Shown: positions 9,399-18,003, numbered from the stretch's first letter. The stretch is DNA of 40,061 bases from QQUD01 sp039029915 (GCA_039029915.1 JBCCFD010000012.1:1-40061); one strand, 5' to 3'. The notes: a model not told the origin generated them from the letters alone. Numbers and translations are program-made.

Positions 9399-9410
9399 AG
9401 TGGAAAAATT

Positions 9411-10097
9411 ATGGGATTCAAACACAACCCAAACTCACTAAGCTATGCTGCCTATCATGCAATTCGCAAGAAAATTGTGACCCTTAAGCTTCCCCCTGGC
9501 AAAATTCTTGATGAAAATGAACTCCAAACTGAGCTAGATTTAGGCAGAACCCCAATTCGTGAAGCTTTAAAACGGCTTGAAATAGAAAAATTAGTCACTA
9601 TCTTGCCCCGTCGAGGCATGTTTGTAACCGACATCAGTATTCTCGACCTTCAGCGACTATTTGAAGTCCGCCTCAACTTGGAATCATTAGCCGCAAAACT
9701 AGCTGCTTCCCGAGGCAAAGAAAGCCATTGGCAAAAAATGGCAACTGCCCTCGCCAAAGCTGATCAAACATTCGATAGCGATTCCAATAAAGATCTCAAC
9801 CTAGAAATAGATGAAGCTTGTCACCTGATTATGTATGACGCTGCTGACAATGAATTTCTAAAAGACAATTTGCAGATTTTATATACGCTAAGCCTGCGAA
9901 TGTGGTATTTCGCACTCACAAAAACCAACGACACCGATTCCCCAGTCGTCAAATCAAGCCACATCACCGATCATCAGTTCATTTATGAAGCAATGAAGTC
10001 AAAAGATGGCAACAGGGCGGCAGAGCTTATGCAAAAGCACATTCTTGCTTACCAAAACGACATTCAACGCATCATTTTACACCCCACAGGGGAGTAA
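9411..10097 (+). CDS. GntR-family (FCD subfamily) transcriptional regulator
   Basis: 228 residues from the ATG at 9411, which has AGAGTGG upstream; the frame is also open from a TTG at 9384. The N-terminal 70 residues form a winged helix-turn-helix with the GntR signature L-x-x-G-R-T-P-I-R-E-A-L-K-R-L-E and the wing P-R-R-G-M-F-V. The C-terminal part is an all-helical FCD ligand domain, with a D-E-A-C-H segment and H-I-x-D-H-Q near the end that would supply metal or ligand-binding histidines. FCD regulators commonly sense small carboxylates or amino-acid derivatives. Placed 110 bases before the methyltransferase gene and in the same direction, it probably controls the cluster in response to the substrate or a breakdown product. 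Confidence 0.85.
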   Translation: MGFKHNPNSLSYAAYHAIRKKIVTLKLPPGKILDENELQTELDLGRTPIREALKRLEIEKLVTILPRRGMFVTDISILDLQRLFEVRLNLESLAAKLAASRGKESHWQKMATALAKADQTFDSDSNKDLNLEIDEACHLIMYDAADNEFLKDNLQILYTLSLRMWYFALTKTNDTDSPVVKSSHITDHQFIYEAMKSKDGNRAAELMQKHILAYQNDIQRIILHPTGE

Positions 10098-10207
10098 TTT
10101 TAGGCAAACAGTTTGGTAGATAAGAAATATTTAAAAATTTAGGTACAAAGTAAAAACTCAAGAAATAAAGAAAGACAGTCAACTTTTCCCACACAATTGG
10201 AGGCAGT

Positions 10208-11737
10208 ATGGCCGGGCAAGTCAGAAAAAAAAGGTCGCGACGAGACAGGAGCAGCAAGGACCCAAAGGCAACTCAGGTTCAAAAAATTGCGCAACCCGTC
10301 AACAATCTTCCGACGTATAACGTTTTATCAGAGGAAGGTCTCGAAAAAATTCACCAAGCCTCTTTGGAAATCTTATCTGATGTGGGCATCGATTTTTATG
10401 ATGAGGAAGCAAGAGCCACCTTGAAAGCACATGGCGTCCGCATGGAGGGGGATACCGCCTATTTTGATCGTGAGATGATTGCGGAATATATCAGTAAAGC
10501 ACCCAGTAAATTTACCCAACTGGCTCGAAATCCCGAAAATCAGGTGATTATTGGTGAGAACCATATGTGCTTTGCACCAGTTTACGGACCACCGTTTGTT
10601 CACAGTCTTGACCGAGGTCGACGAGAGGCCACGCTCGAAGATTTTCGCAACTTTGTCAAAATGACCTACATGACCCCCTACCTGCATCATTCAGGGGGCA
10701 CTGTTTGTGAGCCGAACGACGAGCCCACTCACACCCGCCATCTCGACATGATTTATAGCCATATCAAATACAGCAACAAGCCGTTTATGGGTTCAGTCAC
10801 GACTGGCAACAACGCAGCCGACAGTGTCGCCATGGCTGAAATTCTGTACGGGGCTGATGAAATACGGCAAAATCCGGCTTTGGTGAGTCTCATCAACGTT
10901 AGCAGCCCCAGACGGTACGATGATCGCATGCTGGGAGCAATGAATGTGTATGCCAAAGCGAATCAGGCCATGATTATTTCCCCATTTCTTTTTTCGGGGG
11001 CGATGGCACCTGTCAGCATTGCGGGCACACTCATTCAAATGAATGCGGAATCTTTGGCGGGCATTGCTTATGTACAAATGGTAAACCCCGGCTGTCCCGT
11101 TATTTTTGGTTCCTTCCAAACGAATATTGATCTCCAAAGCGGTGCCCCTGTTTTTGGCTCGCCAGAAAGCCAGCTAAATCTGTACGCTGCCGGTCAGTTG
11201 GCCCGCAAGCACGGTCTACCTTTCCGCAGTGGTGGCACATTTACTGCTTCAAAAATCCCGGATGCCCAAGCCGCCTATGAATCAACGCAAATGTTTAAGC
11301 CAGCCGTGCTAGGTCAAGTTAACTTTGTGCTACACTCAGCGGGCTGGCTTGAAGGGGGTCTAGCCTCAGGCTACGAAAAATTTGTGTTAGATTCCCAACT
11401 GTTAGGCATGTATCACAAATTTTTGCAGGGGATCGACTTGTCAGAAAACGGCATGGCGATGGATGCTTTGCGCACCACACCTGTTGACAGCCATCATCTA
11501 GGCACTGATCATACAATGGCCAACTTCCGTACAGCCTTCCATCGGGCTGAGATTATGGATTATCAGCCTTATGAAACATGGTTTGAACAAGGGTCACTTT
11601 CGGCTGCCCAGCACGCCAATGCCTATTACAAAAAGATGCTTAAGTCGTATGAAGCACCGGCGCTTGACCCAGCAATTGATGAAGCGCTTCAGGCATTTAT
11701 GAACAGGCGAAAAAACGAAATTCCACCTGAATTTTAA
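10208..11737 (+). CDS. MttB-superfamily (non-pyrrolysine) quaternary-amine:corrinoid methyltransferase
   Basis: 509 residues. The body matches the MttB/trimethylamine methyltransferase fold family: L-S-E-E-G-L-E-K-I-H near residue 39, the central S-G-G-T-F-T-A-S-K-I-P-D, then N-F-V-L-H-S-A-G-W-L-E-G-G-L-A and the closing H-H-L-G-T-D-H-T. The frame is read through without any amber codon, so it belongs to the non-Pyl branch. Characterised members of that branch (MtgB, MtpB, MtcB, MtyB) demethylate glycine betaine, proline betaine, carnitine or butyrobetaine. Glycine betaine is the likeliest substrate, because dimethylglycine- and sarcosine-type oxidoreductases follow. A strong GGAGG lies about seven bases before the ATG. 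Residues 1-25 are a lysine/arginine-rich tail (K-K-R-S-R-R-D-R) outside the fold. The gene contains no CGGCCG. Confidence 0.85.
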   Translation: MAGQVRKKRSRRDRSSKDPKATQVQKIAQPVNNLPTYNVLSEEGLEKIHQASLEILSDVGIDFYDEEARATLKAHGVRMEGDTAYFDREMIAEYISKAPSKFTQLARNPENQVIIGENHMCFAPVYGPPFVHSLDRGRREATLEDFRNFVKMTYMTPYLHHSGGTVCEPNDEPTHTRHLDMIYSHIKYSNKPFMGSVTTGNNAADSVAMAEILYGADEIRQNPALVSLINVSSPRRYDDRMLGAMNVYAKANQAMIISPFLFSGAMAPVSIAGTLIQMNAESLAGIAYVQMVNPGCPVIFGSFQTNIDLQSGAPVFGSPESQLNLYAAGQLARKHGLPFRSGGTFTASKIPDAQAAYESTQMFKPAVLGQVNFVLHSAGWLEGGLASGYEKFVLDSQLLGMYHKFLQGIDLSENGMAMDALRTTPVDSHHLGTDHTMANFRTAFHRAEIMDYQPYETWFEQGSLSAAQHANAYYKKMLKSYEAPALDPAIDEALQAFMNRRKNEIPPEF

Positions 11738-11791
11738 TACGCACTTATTGACGAACAAGATCAAGCACTAAGTTGGAAAAAGGAAAACTGT

Positions 11792-13060
11792 ATGGCTAGA
11801 CAAAAATCTACCGGACGTAAAGGAAGCAGCAGAAAAAAATCAACGGCCGTTTCTATCGAACGTCGCACGCCACTTTATGACATTCACCTGCGCACCGCTT
11901 CCCAAATGATCAAGGGAGGTGGGGACTTTATGTACCCCGCTTCCTACACCTCACCGGTTGACGAGCATCTCAACACCCGCAACAACGTTGGGCTACAGGA
12001 TTTGTCAACCATGGGTGAAGTCGATATCAAGGGCCCCGGCGCAGAGCGATTAATCAATCGCCTCTTAGTTAACAAAGTCTATGACTTGCATCCCGGACAG
12101 GTGCGCTACAGCACCATGTGCGACGAAGACGGCTTTATCGTTGATGATATCACCTGCTACAAATTCAACGACGAGCATTTTATGATCGTGACCAGCTCCA
12201 GCCCCCGCAAAGAAAGCTATCAATGGATTGCAGAACACGCTCGTACGATGAGCGCCTATGTCAACGATGTCACGGGGTCCATTGCCCTGCTCACGGTTCA
12301 AGGTCCCCGCTCACTTGATTATCTGCTTACCGTTGTGTCTGAATCAGACATCGACAATCTGAGATTTTTCCGGTTTTCACCCGGCGTTATCAATGGCTCA
12401 GAAATCTTGATTTCTCGCTCTGGCTTTACGGGCGAGCTTGGCTTTGAGCTTTATGTACCAGCCGAAGAAGCGGCCGTTATTTGGGAGTACATTATCGCCA
12501 CCGGAAAAGAGTTTGGCTTAATGCCCTACGGTGTGGGTGCCATGCAGAGCATGCGTATCGAAAAAGCGCTTCCGCTGGCTGGACCCGACATTGATGGCAC
12601 TCAAAATCCGTTTGAAGTTGGCCTTCATCGCTGGATTGACTTTAAAAAGCGGGAATTTATCGGCCGTGATGCCCTTTTACAAATTCAAGACATGGGGTTG
12701 AATAGACGCTGGACCGGTCTAGCCTTAAAAAGCGACATCGCTGCCGCGAATGGTGACCCGGTTTACACCGTTGCCGATATTGCCACCTTCCAAGAAAAAA
12801 TGTTTACTGGCAGTGAAGCAGGCGAAAAATTTGATCTTGAAACAGCTGGCGAACAGGTCGGCTATGTTACCTCAAGTGCCAAAGGCCACTCGGTGAAAAA
12901 GATGCTGGCGCTCGCCTATGTTGACGTTTCTCACTCGTGGCCCGGCGCCAAACTTATGGTCAGCGTAGGCGGTCGTCCCGTTGTGGCGACTGTAACAAAT
13001 ACGCCGTTCTTTGATCCGCAAGGGATTCGCTTGCGATCAAAAGGACCACGTAAAGTATGA
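11792..13060 (+). CDS. Free-standing GcvT-like (aminomethyltransferase/DmdA family) protein
   Basis: 422 residues of the GCV_T plus GCV_T_C architecture. Recognisable segments are G-L-Q-D-L-S-T-M-G-E-V (about 67-77), the R-S-G-F-T-G-E-L-G-F-E-L motif of the folate-binding domain, and the C-terminal barrel ending in F-F-D-P-Q-G-I-R. The family takes one-carbon units from amine or sulfonium carriers to THF. AAAAAGGAAAA precedes the ATG. Residues 1-25 are basic and low in complexity (Q-K-S-T-G-R-K-G-S-S-R-K-K-S) and precede the fold. The stop overlaps the next ATG by four bases, which implies coupled translation with the flavoprotein. Together the two would be a split version of the fused enzyme at 14636-17152. 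It could also act on another methylated substrate, such as DMSP, but the context favours N-methyl glycines. Confidence 0.8.
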   Translation: MARQKSTGRKGSSRKKSTAVSIERRTPLYDIHLRTASQMIKGGGDFMYPASYTSPVDEHLNTRNNVGLQDLSTMGEVDIKGPGAERLINRLLVNKVYDLHPGQVRYSTMCDEDGFIVDDITCYKFNDEHFMIVTSSSPRKESYQWIAEHARTMSAYVNDVTGSIALLTVQGPRSLDYLLTVVSESDIDNLRFFRFSPGVINGSEILISRSGFTGELGFELYVPAEEAAVIWEYIIATGKEFGLMPYGVGAMQSMRIEKALPLAGPDIDGTQNPFEVGLHRWIDFKKREFIGRDALLQIQDMGLNRRWTGLALKSDIAAANGDPVYTVADIATFQEKMFTGSEAGEKFDLETAGEQVGYVTSSAKGHSVKKMLALAYVDVSHSWPGAKLMVSVGGRPVVATVTNTPFFDPQGIRLRSKGPRKV

Positions 13061-14523
13061 TTGGTTATTCAAAGCACTTTAATACGATTGTTGTGGGCGT
13101 TGGGGGTATGGGCAGTGCCACCTGTTACGAATTATCCAAACGAGGTCTACGCGTTTTAGGCATTGAAAAGTTCGACATTCCGCATGATTTAGGGTCATCA
13201 CACGGCTACACGCGCATTATTCGCCAGCCGTACTATGAAAACCCCAATTATGTAATGCTCATCAAGCGCGCCTATGAGCTATGGGATGAAATTGAAACCC
13301 GTACAAACAGCCGCATTTTGTATAAGAATGGCTCTCTGGACATTGGTCCAGCCGATAGCTGGGTCTTCAAAGGCTCACTCAAATCGGCTGTTGAGCACGA
13401 CCTAAAATACGAGGTCATTAGCGGCAAAGAGATTTCCATGCGCTGGCCAGGATATCAGCTACCTCACGACTTGATGGGCATTTATCAACCGGACGGCGGC
13501 TATTTAGCACCCGAAAAGGCGATTGTTTCCTATGTGGAAGCAGCCCACGCCATGGGGGCTGAAATTCACGGCCGTGAAGAGGTGCTAGAGTGGCAGCCTA
13601 CCAGTGAGGGAGGCGTGCGCGTTATCACGGATCGAGCGGAATACACGGCCGATTCTCTCGTTTACACTGCGGGCGCTTGGAATCAAAACCTGCTCCCGTT
13701 CTTGAACGGACTGGCCATTCCTGAGCGGCAGGTGCTAGCCTGGCTACAACCTGAACGCCCAGAAATGTTCCAACCTGACGTGTTCCCCGTCTTCAACCTC
13801 CTTACCAAAGAAGGGCGCTATTATGGCTTTCCTATCCACGGTGTGCCGGGCTTTAAGTTTGGCATCTACCATCATTTGGAAGAGCATGGATTTGCTGATG
13901 AGATCGATTGGGAAGTGTATCCCGATGACGAGGAGATGCTCAGAGAAGTGGCGGCTCGCTACTTCCCACAGGGGGCAGGCCCCACATTAACACTTAAAGC
14001 GTGCATGTTTACCAACTCACCGGATAAACAGTTTATTGTAGATTTGCATCCAGAGTATCCGCAAGTTTCGTTCGCGGCTGGTTTTTCAGGACACGGCTAC
14101 AAGTTTGCCAGCGTCATTGGTGAAATAATGGCCGATTTGTCCGAACGTCAATCTACCCGACACGACATCAGCTTTTTAAGTCTGGCTCGCCTAACCGGCC
14201 AAATCAGCGATCTGCACATCAACAAGCTCGGTTTACCAGACCACATGGTTCGTCGACAAAATGTTAATCGTCAAATCATTCGGCCAGGGCAAAGATTGCA
14301 GCACACCACGCAATACCCCCGACGACACCAGCCGAGAAGGGTCGGCAACCATATTCGTCACCAAGGACGTCATCAACCTCATTATCGGGGTGGAAGACGG
14401 CCGTTTCGTCAAACGTTCCGCACCCAAAACGGCCGTCGCCAGAGCCCTTATCGTGACCAAATGTATTGGGACTCTACCGACCCTCGCTACTGGGACAGCG
14501 ATTCAGTTGATCCGTTCTGGTAA
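13057..14523 (+). CDS. Monomeric sarcosine oxidase/N-methyl-amino-acid oxidase-like flavoprotein with a long basic tail
   Basis: 488 residues. The first 380 match the MSOX/MTOX (SoxA/SolA) family. They have the N-terminal FAD site V-V-G-V-G-G-M-G-S-A, then S-S-H-G-Y-T-R-I-I-R, and Cys316 in K-A-C-M-F-T-N-S-P-D, the position where this family links FAD covalently. G-F-S-G-H-G-Y-K-F follows, and R-H-D-I-S-F-L-S-L-A-R is the usual end of the family. The frame then continues for about 107 extra residues rich in Arg (about 20), His and Gln, ending in acidic-aromatic W-D-S repeats. Family members are normally about 370-390 residues, so this tail is unusual. It probably oxidises sarcosine or dimethylglycine and passes the methylene group to the GcvT-like partner. 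The electron acceptor could be O2 or the nearby ETF. Confidence 0.8.
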   Translation: MIGYSKHFNTIVVGVGGMGSATCYELSKRGLRVLGIEKFDIPHDLGSSHGYTRIIRQPYYENPNYVMLIKRAYELWDEIETRTNSRILYKNGSLDIGPADSWVFKGSLKSAVEHDLKYEVISGKEISMRWPGYQLPHDLMGIYQPDGGYLAPEKAIVSYVEAAHAMGAEIHGREEVLEWQPTSEGGVRVITDRAEYTADSLVYTAGAWNQNLLPFLNGLAIPERQVLAWLQPERPEMFQPDVFPVFNLLTKEGRYYGFPIHGVPGFKFGIYHHLEEHGFADEIDWEVYPDDEEMLREVAARYFPQGAGPTLTLKACMFTNSPDKQFIVDLHPEYPQVSFAAGFSGHGYKFASVIGEIMADLSERQSTRHDISFLSLARLTGQISDLHINKLGLPDHMVRRQNVNRQIIRPGQRLQHTTQYPRRHQPRRVGNHIRHQGRHQPHYRGGRRPFRQTFRTQNGRRQSPYRDQMYWDSTDPRYWDSDSVDPFW

Positions 14524-14563
14524 GGCATTTTTAGGAAAATAAATAAGCATTCAATCCAAAAAT

Positions 14564-14597
14564 GGGACGTTCTCATAGCCCCAATATGAGGACGCCC
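14564..14597 (+). promoter_or_regulatory. Imperfect hairpin just upstream of the dehydrogenase ribosome binding site
   Basis: GGGACGTTCTCAT (14564-14576) can pair with ATGAGGACGCCC (14586-14597), with one bulged A and one G-U pair around a nine-base loop. It lies between the oxidase stop and the GGAGGA site at 14621-14626. It could trim expression between operon genes or be a weak terminator; there is no U-tract. Confidence 0.4.
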
Positions 14598-14635
14598 TGC
14601 TCATGTTGAGCCACAAATCTGGAGGAAGAAATAGG

Positions 14636-17152
14636 ATGAGCAACTTACCAAGTAAAGCAAAAGTCGTCGTGATTGGCGCAGGAATTGTTGGCAATAGTCT
14701 CGTGTATCATCTAGCAGAGCTGGGCTGGACTGATATGGTGCAAATCGATAAAGGACCCTTGCCAAATCCCGGTGGCTCGACTGGCCACGCCTCAAACTTT
14801 ATCTTCCCAGTTGATCACAGCAAAGAGATGTGCAAATTAACGCAAGATAGCGTTGCCACCTATACCAAACTTGGCACCTACACGATGAGCGGCGGCATCG
14901 AACTTGCTCGAACCGACGACCGTATGCAGGAAATCACCCGCCGCGTAAGCTCGGCCAAAGCGTGGGGTGAGCCGGGTGAAGTAATTACGCCAGAACGCAT
15001 TAAAGAGCTAGCTCCCTTTGTCAACATTGAGGAAATTAAAGGTGGGTTTTATAGCCCGTCGGCGGGCGTCGTAGACTCCCTGCAAGCTGGCAATTTAATG
15101 CGCCAATACGCCATTGATAAAGGAGCGCTGAGCGTTCATTCACAAGTAGAAGTAACCAACATTTGCGTTGAAAACGGGGCGGTTAAATGTGTAGAAACCA
15201 CTGCAGGCAATATTGATACAGAATATGTTCTCATTGCCACGGGCGTGTGGAGCCCACTGCTAGGCAAAATGACGGGCGTAGACATACCGCTCGCCCCCAT
15301 CGTGCACCAGTTCACAACGGTTGGGCCTATTTCCATCTTTGAAGAAACAGAAGGCGAAATCAACTATCCGCTTATTCGAGACGTTGACAGCAACATGTAT
15401 CAGCGTCAAAACGGGAGCGACCTCGAAATTGGCTCTTACATGCACCGCACCATCATTCATGAGCCAGAGGATATTCCCTCCAATGAAGAAGCTAGCTTAA
15501 CCCCTACCGAACTTCCCTTCACCGAAGATGATTTTGACGAAAGCTTTGCCATCGCGCTTGAGCTAATGCCAGACATCTTAGATACGGAAGAAGCAGGGGT
15601 TCGCTATGCTATTAATGGTTTAATGTCACTCACCCCAGACGGTATGCCGGTGATAGGTGAAGCACCAAACGTTAAAAACCTCTGGTCGGTCGCCGCAATT
15701 TGGATCAAGGAAGCGCCGGGATTCGGCCGTGCAGTAGCGGAGCTGATGACGTATGGGGCTTCCGAAGTTGACATCACCGCCTCAACGATTAGCCGCTTCT
15801 ATGACCACAATAGCACCAAACACCACGTCCATGAACGCATCTACGAAACATTTAACAAGATGTACAGTATTGTCCATCCGTTTGAGCAGTACGGTAGCTC
15901 TCGCGGGGTGCGCTGTGCCCCATTTTATTTGCGTGAGCAAGAACTAGGCGCTTTTTTCTATGAAACAGCCGGCTGGGAACGGCCGAATTGGTACGAACAC
16001 AATCAGCCTCTTCTTGAGAAATATGGCGACAAGGTGATGGATCGCCCAGCCGAATGGGACTCTCGCTGGTGGTCCCCTATCATCAATGCCGAGCATCTAC
16101 AGATGCGCGAAACGTGCGGCATGGTCGATTTAACCGCCTTTTCCATCTTCGATGTGGTCGGTCCCGGAGCGTTAGATTACATTCAATATCTCACCGTCAA
16201 CAACATGAACGTCAAAGTTGGACGAGCCGTTTATACACCGCTTCTCAATGTCGAAGGGGGGTTTAAAGCCGACTTAACAATCATGCGACTGGGACAAAAC
16301 CATTTCCGCATCGTTACCGGCGGGGGCTTTGGTAATGTGGACAAAAAGTGGTTCAAAGACCACCTGCCGACTGACGGCTCTGTTCATTTTCAAGACCAAA
16401 CTTCAGCTTATTGCACTATTGGCCTCTGGGGACCTAATGCCCGCAAAGTGCTCGAATCCCTCACAGAAGATGATGTTTCTAATGAAGGCTTTCGTTATGG
16501 AACCATTAAAGAGATCAAGCTCCAACAGGTGCGCGCCATGGCTTTACGAATTTCATACGTGGGTGAAATGGGCTGGGAAATTTATACAACGATGGATCAG
16601 GGTCTCAAGCTGTGGGATCTACTTTGGGAAGCGGGACAAGCGCACGGCATCATTCCTGTTGGCTTAGGGGTCTATGGCACAACTGCCCGTCTAGAAAAAG
16701 GGTATCGTGCCTTCGGCGCTGAACTTGAAAGTGAATTTAATCCCGTTGAATGCGGCTTAGCCCGTCCCAAAGTCAAAAGCGCTGATTTTGTCGGAAAAGC
16801 AGCATACCTCAAGGCAAGGGAAGAAGGTCCGGCCGCCATTCTGTGTACGCTGGCGGTTGATGACCCCACTGAAGCCACCGGCGAACCACGCTACATGCTC
16901 GGCAGTGAGCCCATTTTAACCCTAGAAGGTGAACGAATTGTCGACCGCAAAGGGCGCGGATCGTACGTCACCTCTGCTGGCTCAGCCCCTTCAATGGGTC
17001 AGCATTTGTTAATGAGCTATCTTCCCCCCGAATTAGCCATTGAAGGTAAAAAGCTAATGGTTGAATATTTGGGAGGGCAATATACGGTTACAGTAGTCGT
17101 TGCTGGTAGTAGACCTTACTTTGATGCTGATAATGAAAGGATGAAGGGATAG
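14636..17152 (+). CDS. Dimethylglycine/sarcosine dehydrogenase (FAD oxidoreductase fused to GcvT domains)
   Basis: 838 residues from the ATG at 14636, chosen because GGAGGA lies nine bases upstream; an upstream in-frame ATG at 14603 lacks a site. The order is: an FAD-binding DAO domain (V-V-V-I-G-A-G-I-V-G-N-S at 10-21), His51 in G-S-T-G-H-A, the position that carries covalent FAD in the family, an FAO_M bridge near 380-430, then GCV_T and GCV_T_C domains to the end. Length equals that of typical DMGDH/SARDH enzymes. The reaction removes an N-methyl group, makes 5,10-methylene-THF and passes electrons to ETF. The ETF genes follow directly, which fits. Whether dimethylglycine, sarcosine or both are used cannot be decided here. 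Unlike its neighbours it has no basic tail. Confidence 0.85.
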   Translation: MSNLPSKAKVVVIGAGIVGNSLVYHLAELGWTDMVQIDKGPLPNPGGSTGHASNFIFPVDHSKEMCKLTQDSVATYTKLGTYTMSGGIELARTDDRMQEITRRVSSAKAWGEPGEVITPERIKELAPFVNIEEIKGGFYSPSAGVVDSLQAGNLMRQYAIDKGALSVHSQVEVTNICVENGAVKCVETTAGNIDTEYVLIATGVWSPLLGKMTGVDIPLAPIVHQFTTVGPISIFEETEGEINYPLIRDVDSNMYQRQNGSDLEIGSYMHRTIIHEPEDIPSNEEASLTPTELPFTEDDFDESFAIALELMPDILDTEEAGVRYAINGLMSLTPDGMPVIGEAPNVKNLWSVAAIWIKEAPGFGRAVAELMTYGASEVDITASTISRFYDHNSTKHHVHERIYETFNKMYSIVHPFEQYGSSRGVRCAPFYLREQELGAFFYETAGWERPNWYEHNQPLLEKYGDKVMDRPAEWDSRWWSPIINAEHLQMRETCGMVDLTAFSIFDVVGPGALDYIQYLTVNNMNVKVGRAVYTPLLNVEGGFKADLTIMRLGQNHFRIVTGGGFGNVDKKWFKDHLPTDGSVHFQDQTSAYCTIGLWGPNARKVLESLTEDDVSNEGFRYGTIKEIKLQQVRAMALRISYVGEMGWEIYTTMDQGLKLWDLLWEAGQAHGIIPVGLGVYGTTARLEKGYRAFGAELESEFNPVECGLARPKVKSADFVGKAAYLKAREEGPAAILCTLAVDDPTEATGEPRYMLGSEPILTLEGERIVDRKGRGSYVTSAGSAPSMGQHLLMSYLPPELAIEGKKLMVEYLGGQYTVTVVVAGSRPYFDADNERMKG

Positions 17153-17232
17153 TGATTCGTGGTTAGTAGTTTGTGTTTAGTGCCAACTATTCACTAATCA
17201 CCAGCTACTGATCGCTCTCTAAGAGTGAATTT

Positions 17233-18003
17233 ATGGACGTGTTAGTTTGCATTAAGCGGGTGCCTGCACCAGGGTCAAAGATTATTTTAACCGATGATGA
17301 ATTGATGATTAATACGAAGAATTTGGGGTTTGCGATTAGTCCCCATGAAGAATGCGCTGTAGAAGAAGCTGTACAGATAAAGGAAACGCACGGTGGTGAA
17401 ACAACAGTTTTAACGCTTGGCGCAGATGTTTCGATCGAGCAGCTTCGCGGTGCCTTAGCGATGGGTATCGACAATGCCGTGCTGCTCGAAACGGACGGAC
17501 AGGATTGGGAACCTATTCCAACTGCTAACGCCATTTTAAAATCGATAGCAGACCAAAAGGAAAACGGCCGTATATTTGACGCCTACCTTTTTGGCAATGA
17601 ATCAGCAGACTCTGGTGGGTATCAAGTTGGGGTTCGTATTGCCCACGCCCTTGATATTCCCTGCGTCACAGGGATTAAGTCAATTGAGCTTGCCGACGGT
17701 AAAGCGATCGCCAAACGAGAAGCGATTGGGGGCGGTTGGGAAATTTATGAAGTTGATTTACCGGCCGTTTTTACCGTCAAAGAAGGGATTAACCTGCCTC
17801 GCTATCCCTCGCTGCCGGGCCGAATGCGGGCCAAAAAGAAACCTATCGAAACCTCAACCCCAGAGGTTGTGGGAGGCGGTTTAGAAAAGGTGCGCCTCAA
17901 ATCACCTGTAGAGCAGGGGAGCGATGTTGAGATTTTAGGTCACGGTACAGAGGCCGCTGAGAAAGTGGCTGAACTGATTCGAGAAATGGGGTTGTTCTCA
18001 TGA
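17233..18003 (+). CDS. etfB: Electron transfer flavoprotein, beta subunit
   Basis: 256 residues. The start M-D-V-L-V-C-I-K-R-V-P, the segment S-P-H-E-E-C-A-V-E-E-A, and the AMP/FAD-region motif G-N-E-S-A-D-S-G-G-Y-Q-V-G are typical of ETF beta. The usual size is 250-260. It forms a heterodimer with the alpha subunit, whose ATG overlaps the stop by four bases. The pair accepts electrons from acyl-CoA or N-methyl amine dehydrogenases and passes them to a membrane quinone oxidoreductase (not in this window). Its position right after the dimethylglycine/sarcosine dehydrogenase suggests a dedicated ETF. Only a weak AAGAGTG lies upstream. Confidence 0.9.
   Translation: MDVLVCIKRVPAPGSKIILTDDELMINTKNLGFAISPHEECAVEEAVQIKETHGGETTVLTLGADVSIEQLRGALAMGIDNAVLLETDGQDWEPIPTANAILKSIADQKENGRIFDAYLFGNESADSGGYQVGVRIAHALDIPCVTGIKSIELADGKAIAKREAIGGGWEIYEVDLPAVFTVKEGINLPRYPSLPGRMRAKKKPIETSTPEVVGGGLEKVRLKSPVEQGSDVEILGHGTEAAEKVAELIREMGLFS

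Larger units (their letters stand above)
9109..9410. other. 302-bp intergenic region before the GntR regulator
   Basis: This AT-rich spacer separates the surface-glycan genes from the one-carbon cluster. It holds the stem-loop at 9107-9154, a perfect 20-bp tandem duplication at 9203-9242, a possible -10 element TAATAT at 9377-9382, and the 12-bp palindrome at 9387-9398. No ACGGCCGT copy occurs here. I see no additional gene. Confidence 0.6.

Noticed and set aside
9384..9410. Upstream TTG start for the GntR regulator
   Set aside because: It would place translation over the palindrome and lacks a ribosome site; the ATG at 9411 has AGAGTGG upstream and begins at the usual family position.
10208..11737. 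Pyrrolysine-containing trimethylamine methyltransferase
   Set aside because: No in-frame amber codon occurs within the coding region and no pyl genes are nearby.
14261..14542. Open frame of 93 codons overlapping the end of the oxidase gene
   Set aside because: It has no ribosome site and no family resemblance I can see, and the oxidase frame continues cleanly through the region. Kept only as a caveat for a possible frameshift.
14603..14635. Upstream ATG for the dimethylglycine/sarcosine dehydrogenase
   Set aside because: No ribosome site precedes it, whereas GGAGGA lies nine bases before the ATG at 14636, and the extra residues are not part of the family.
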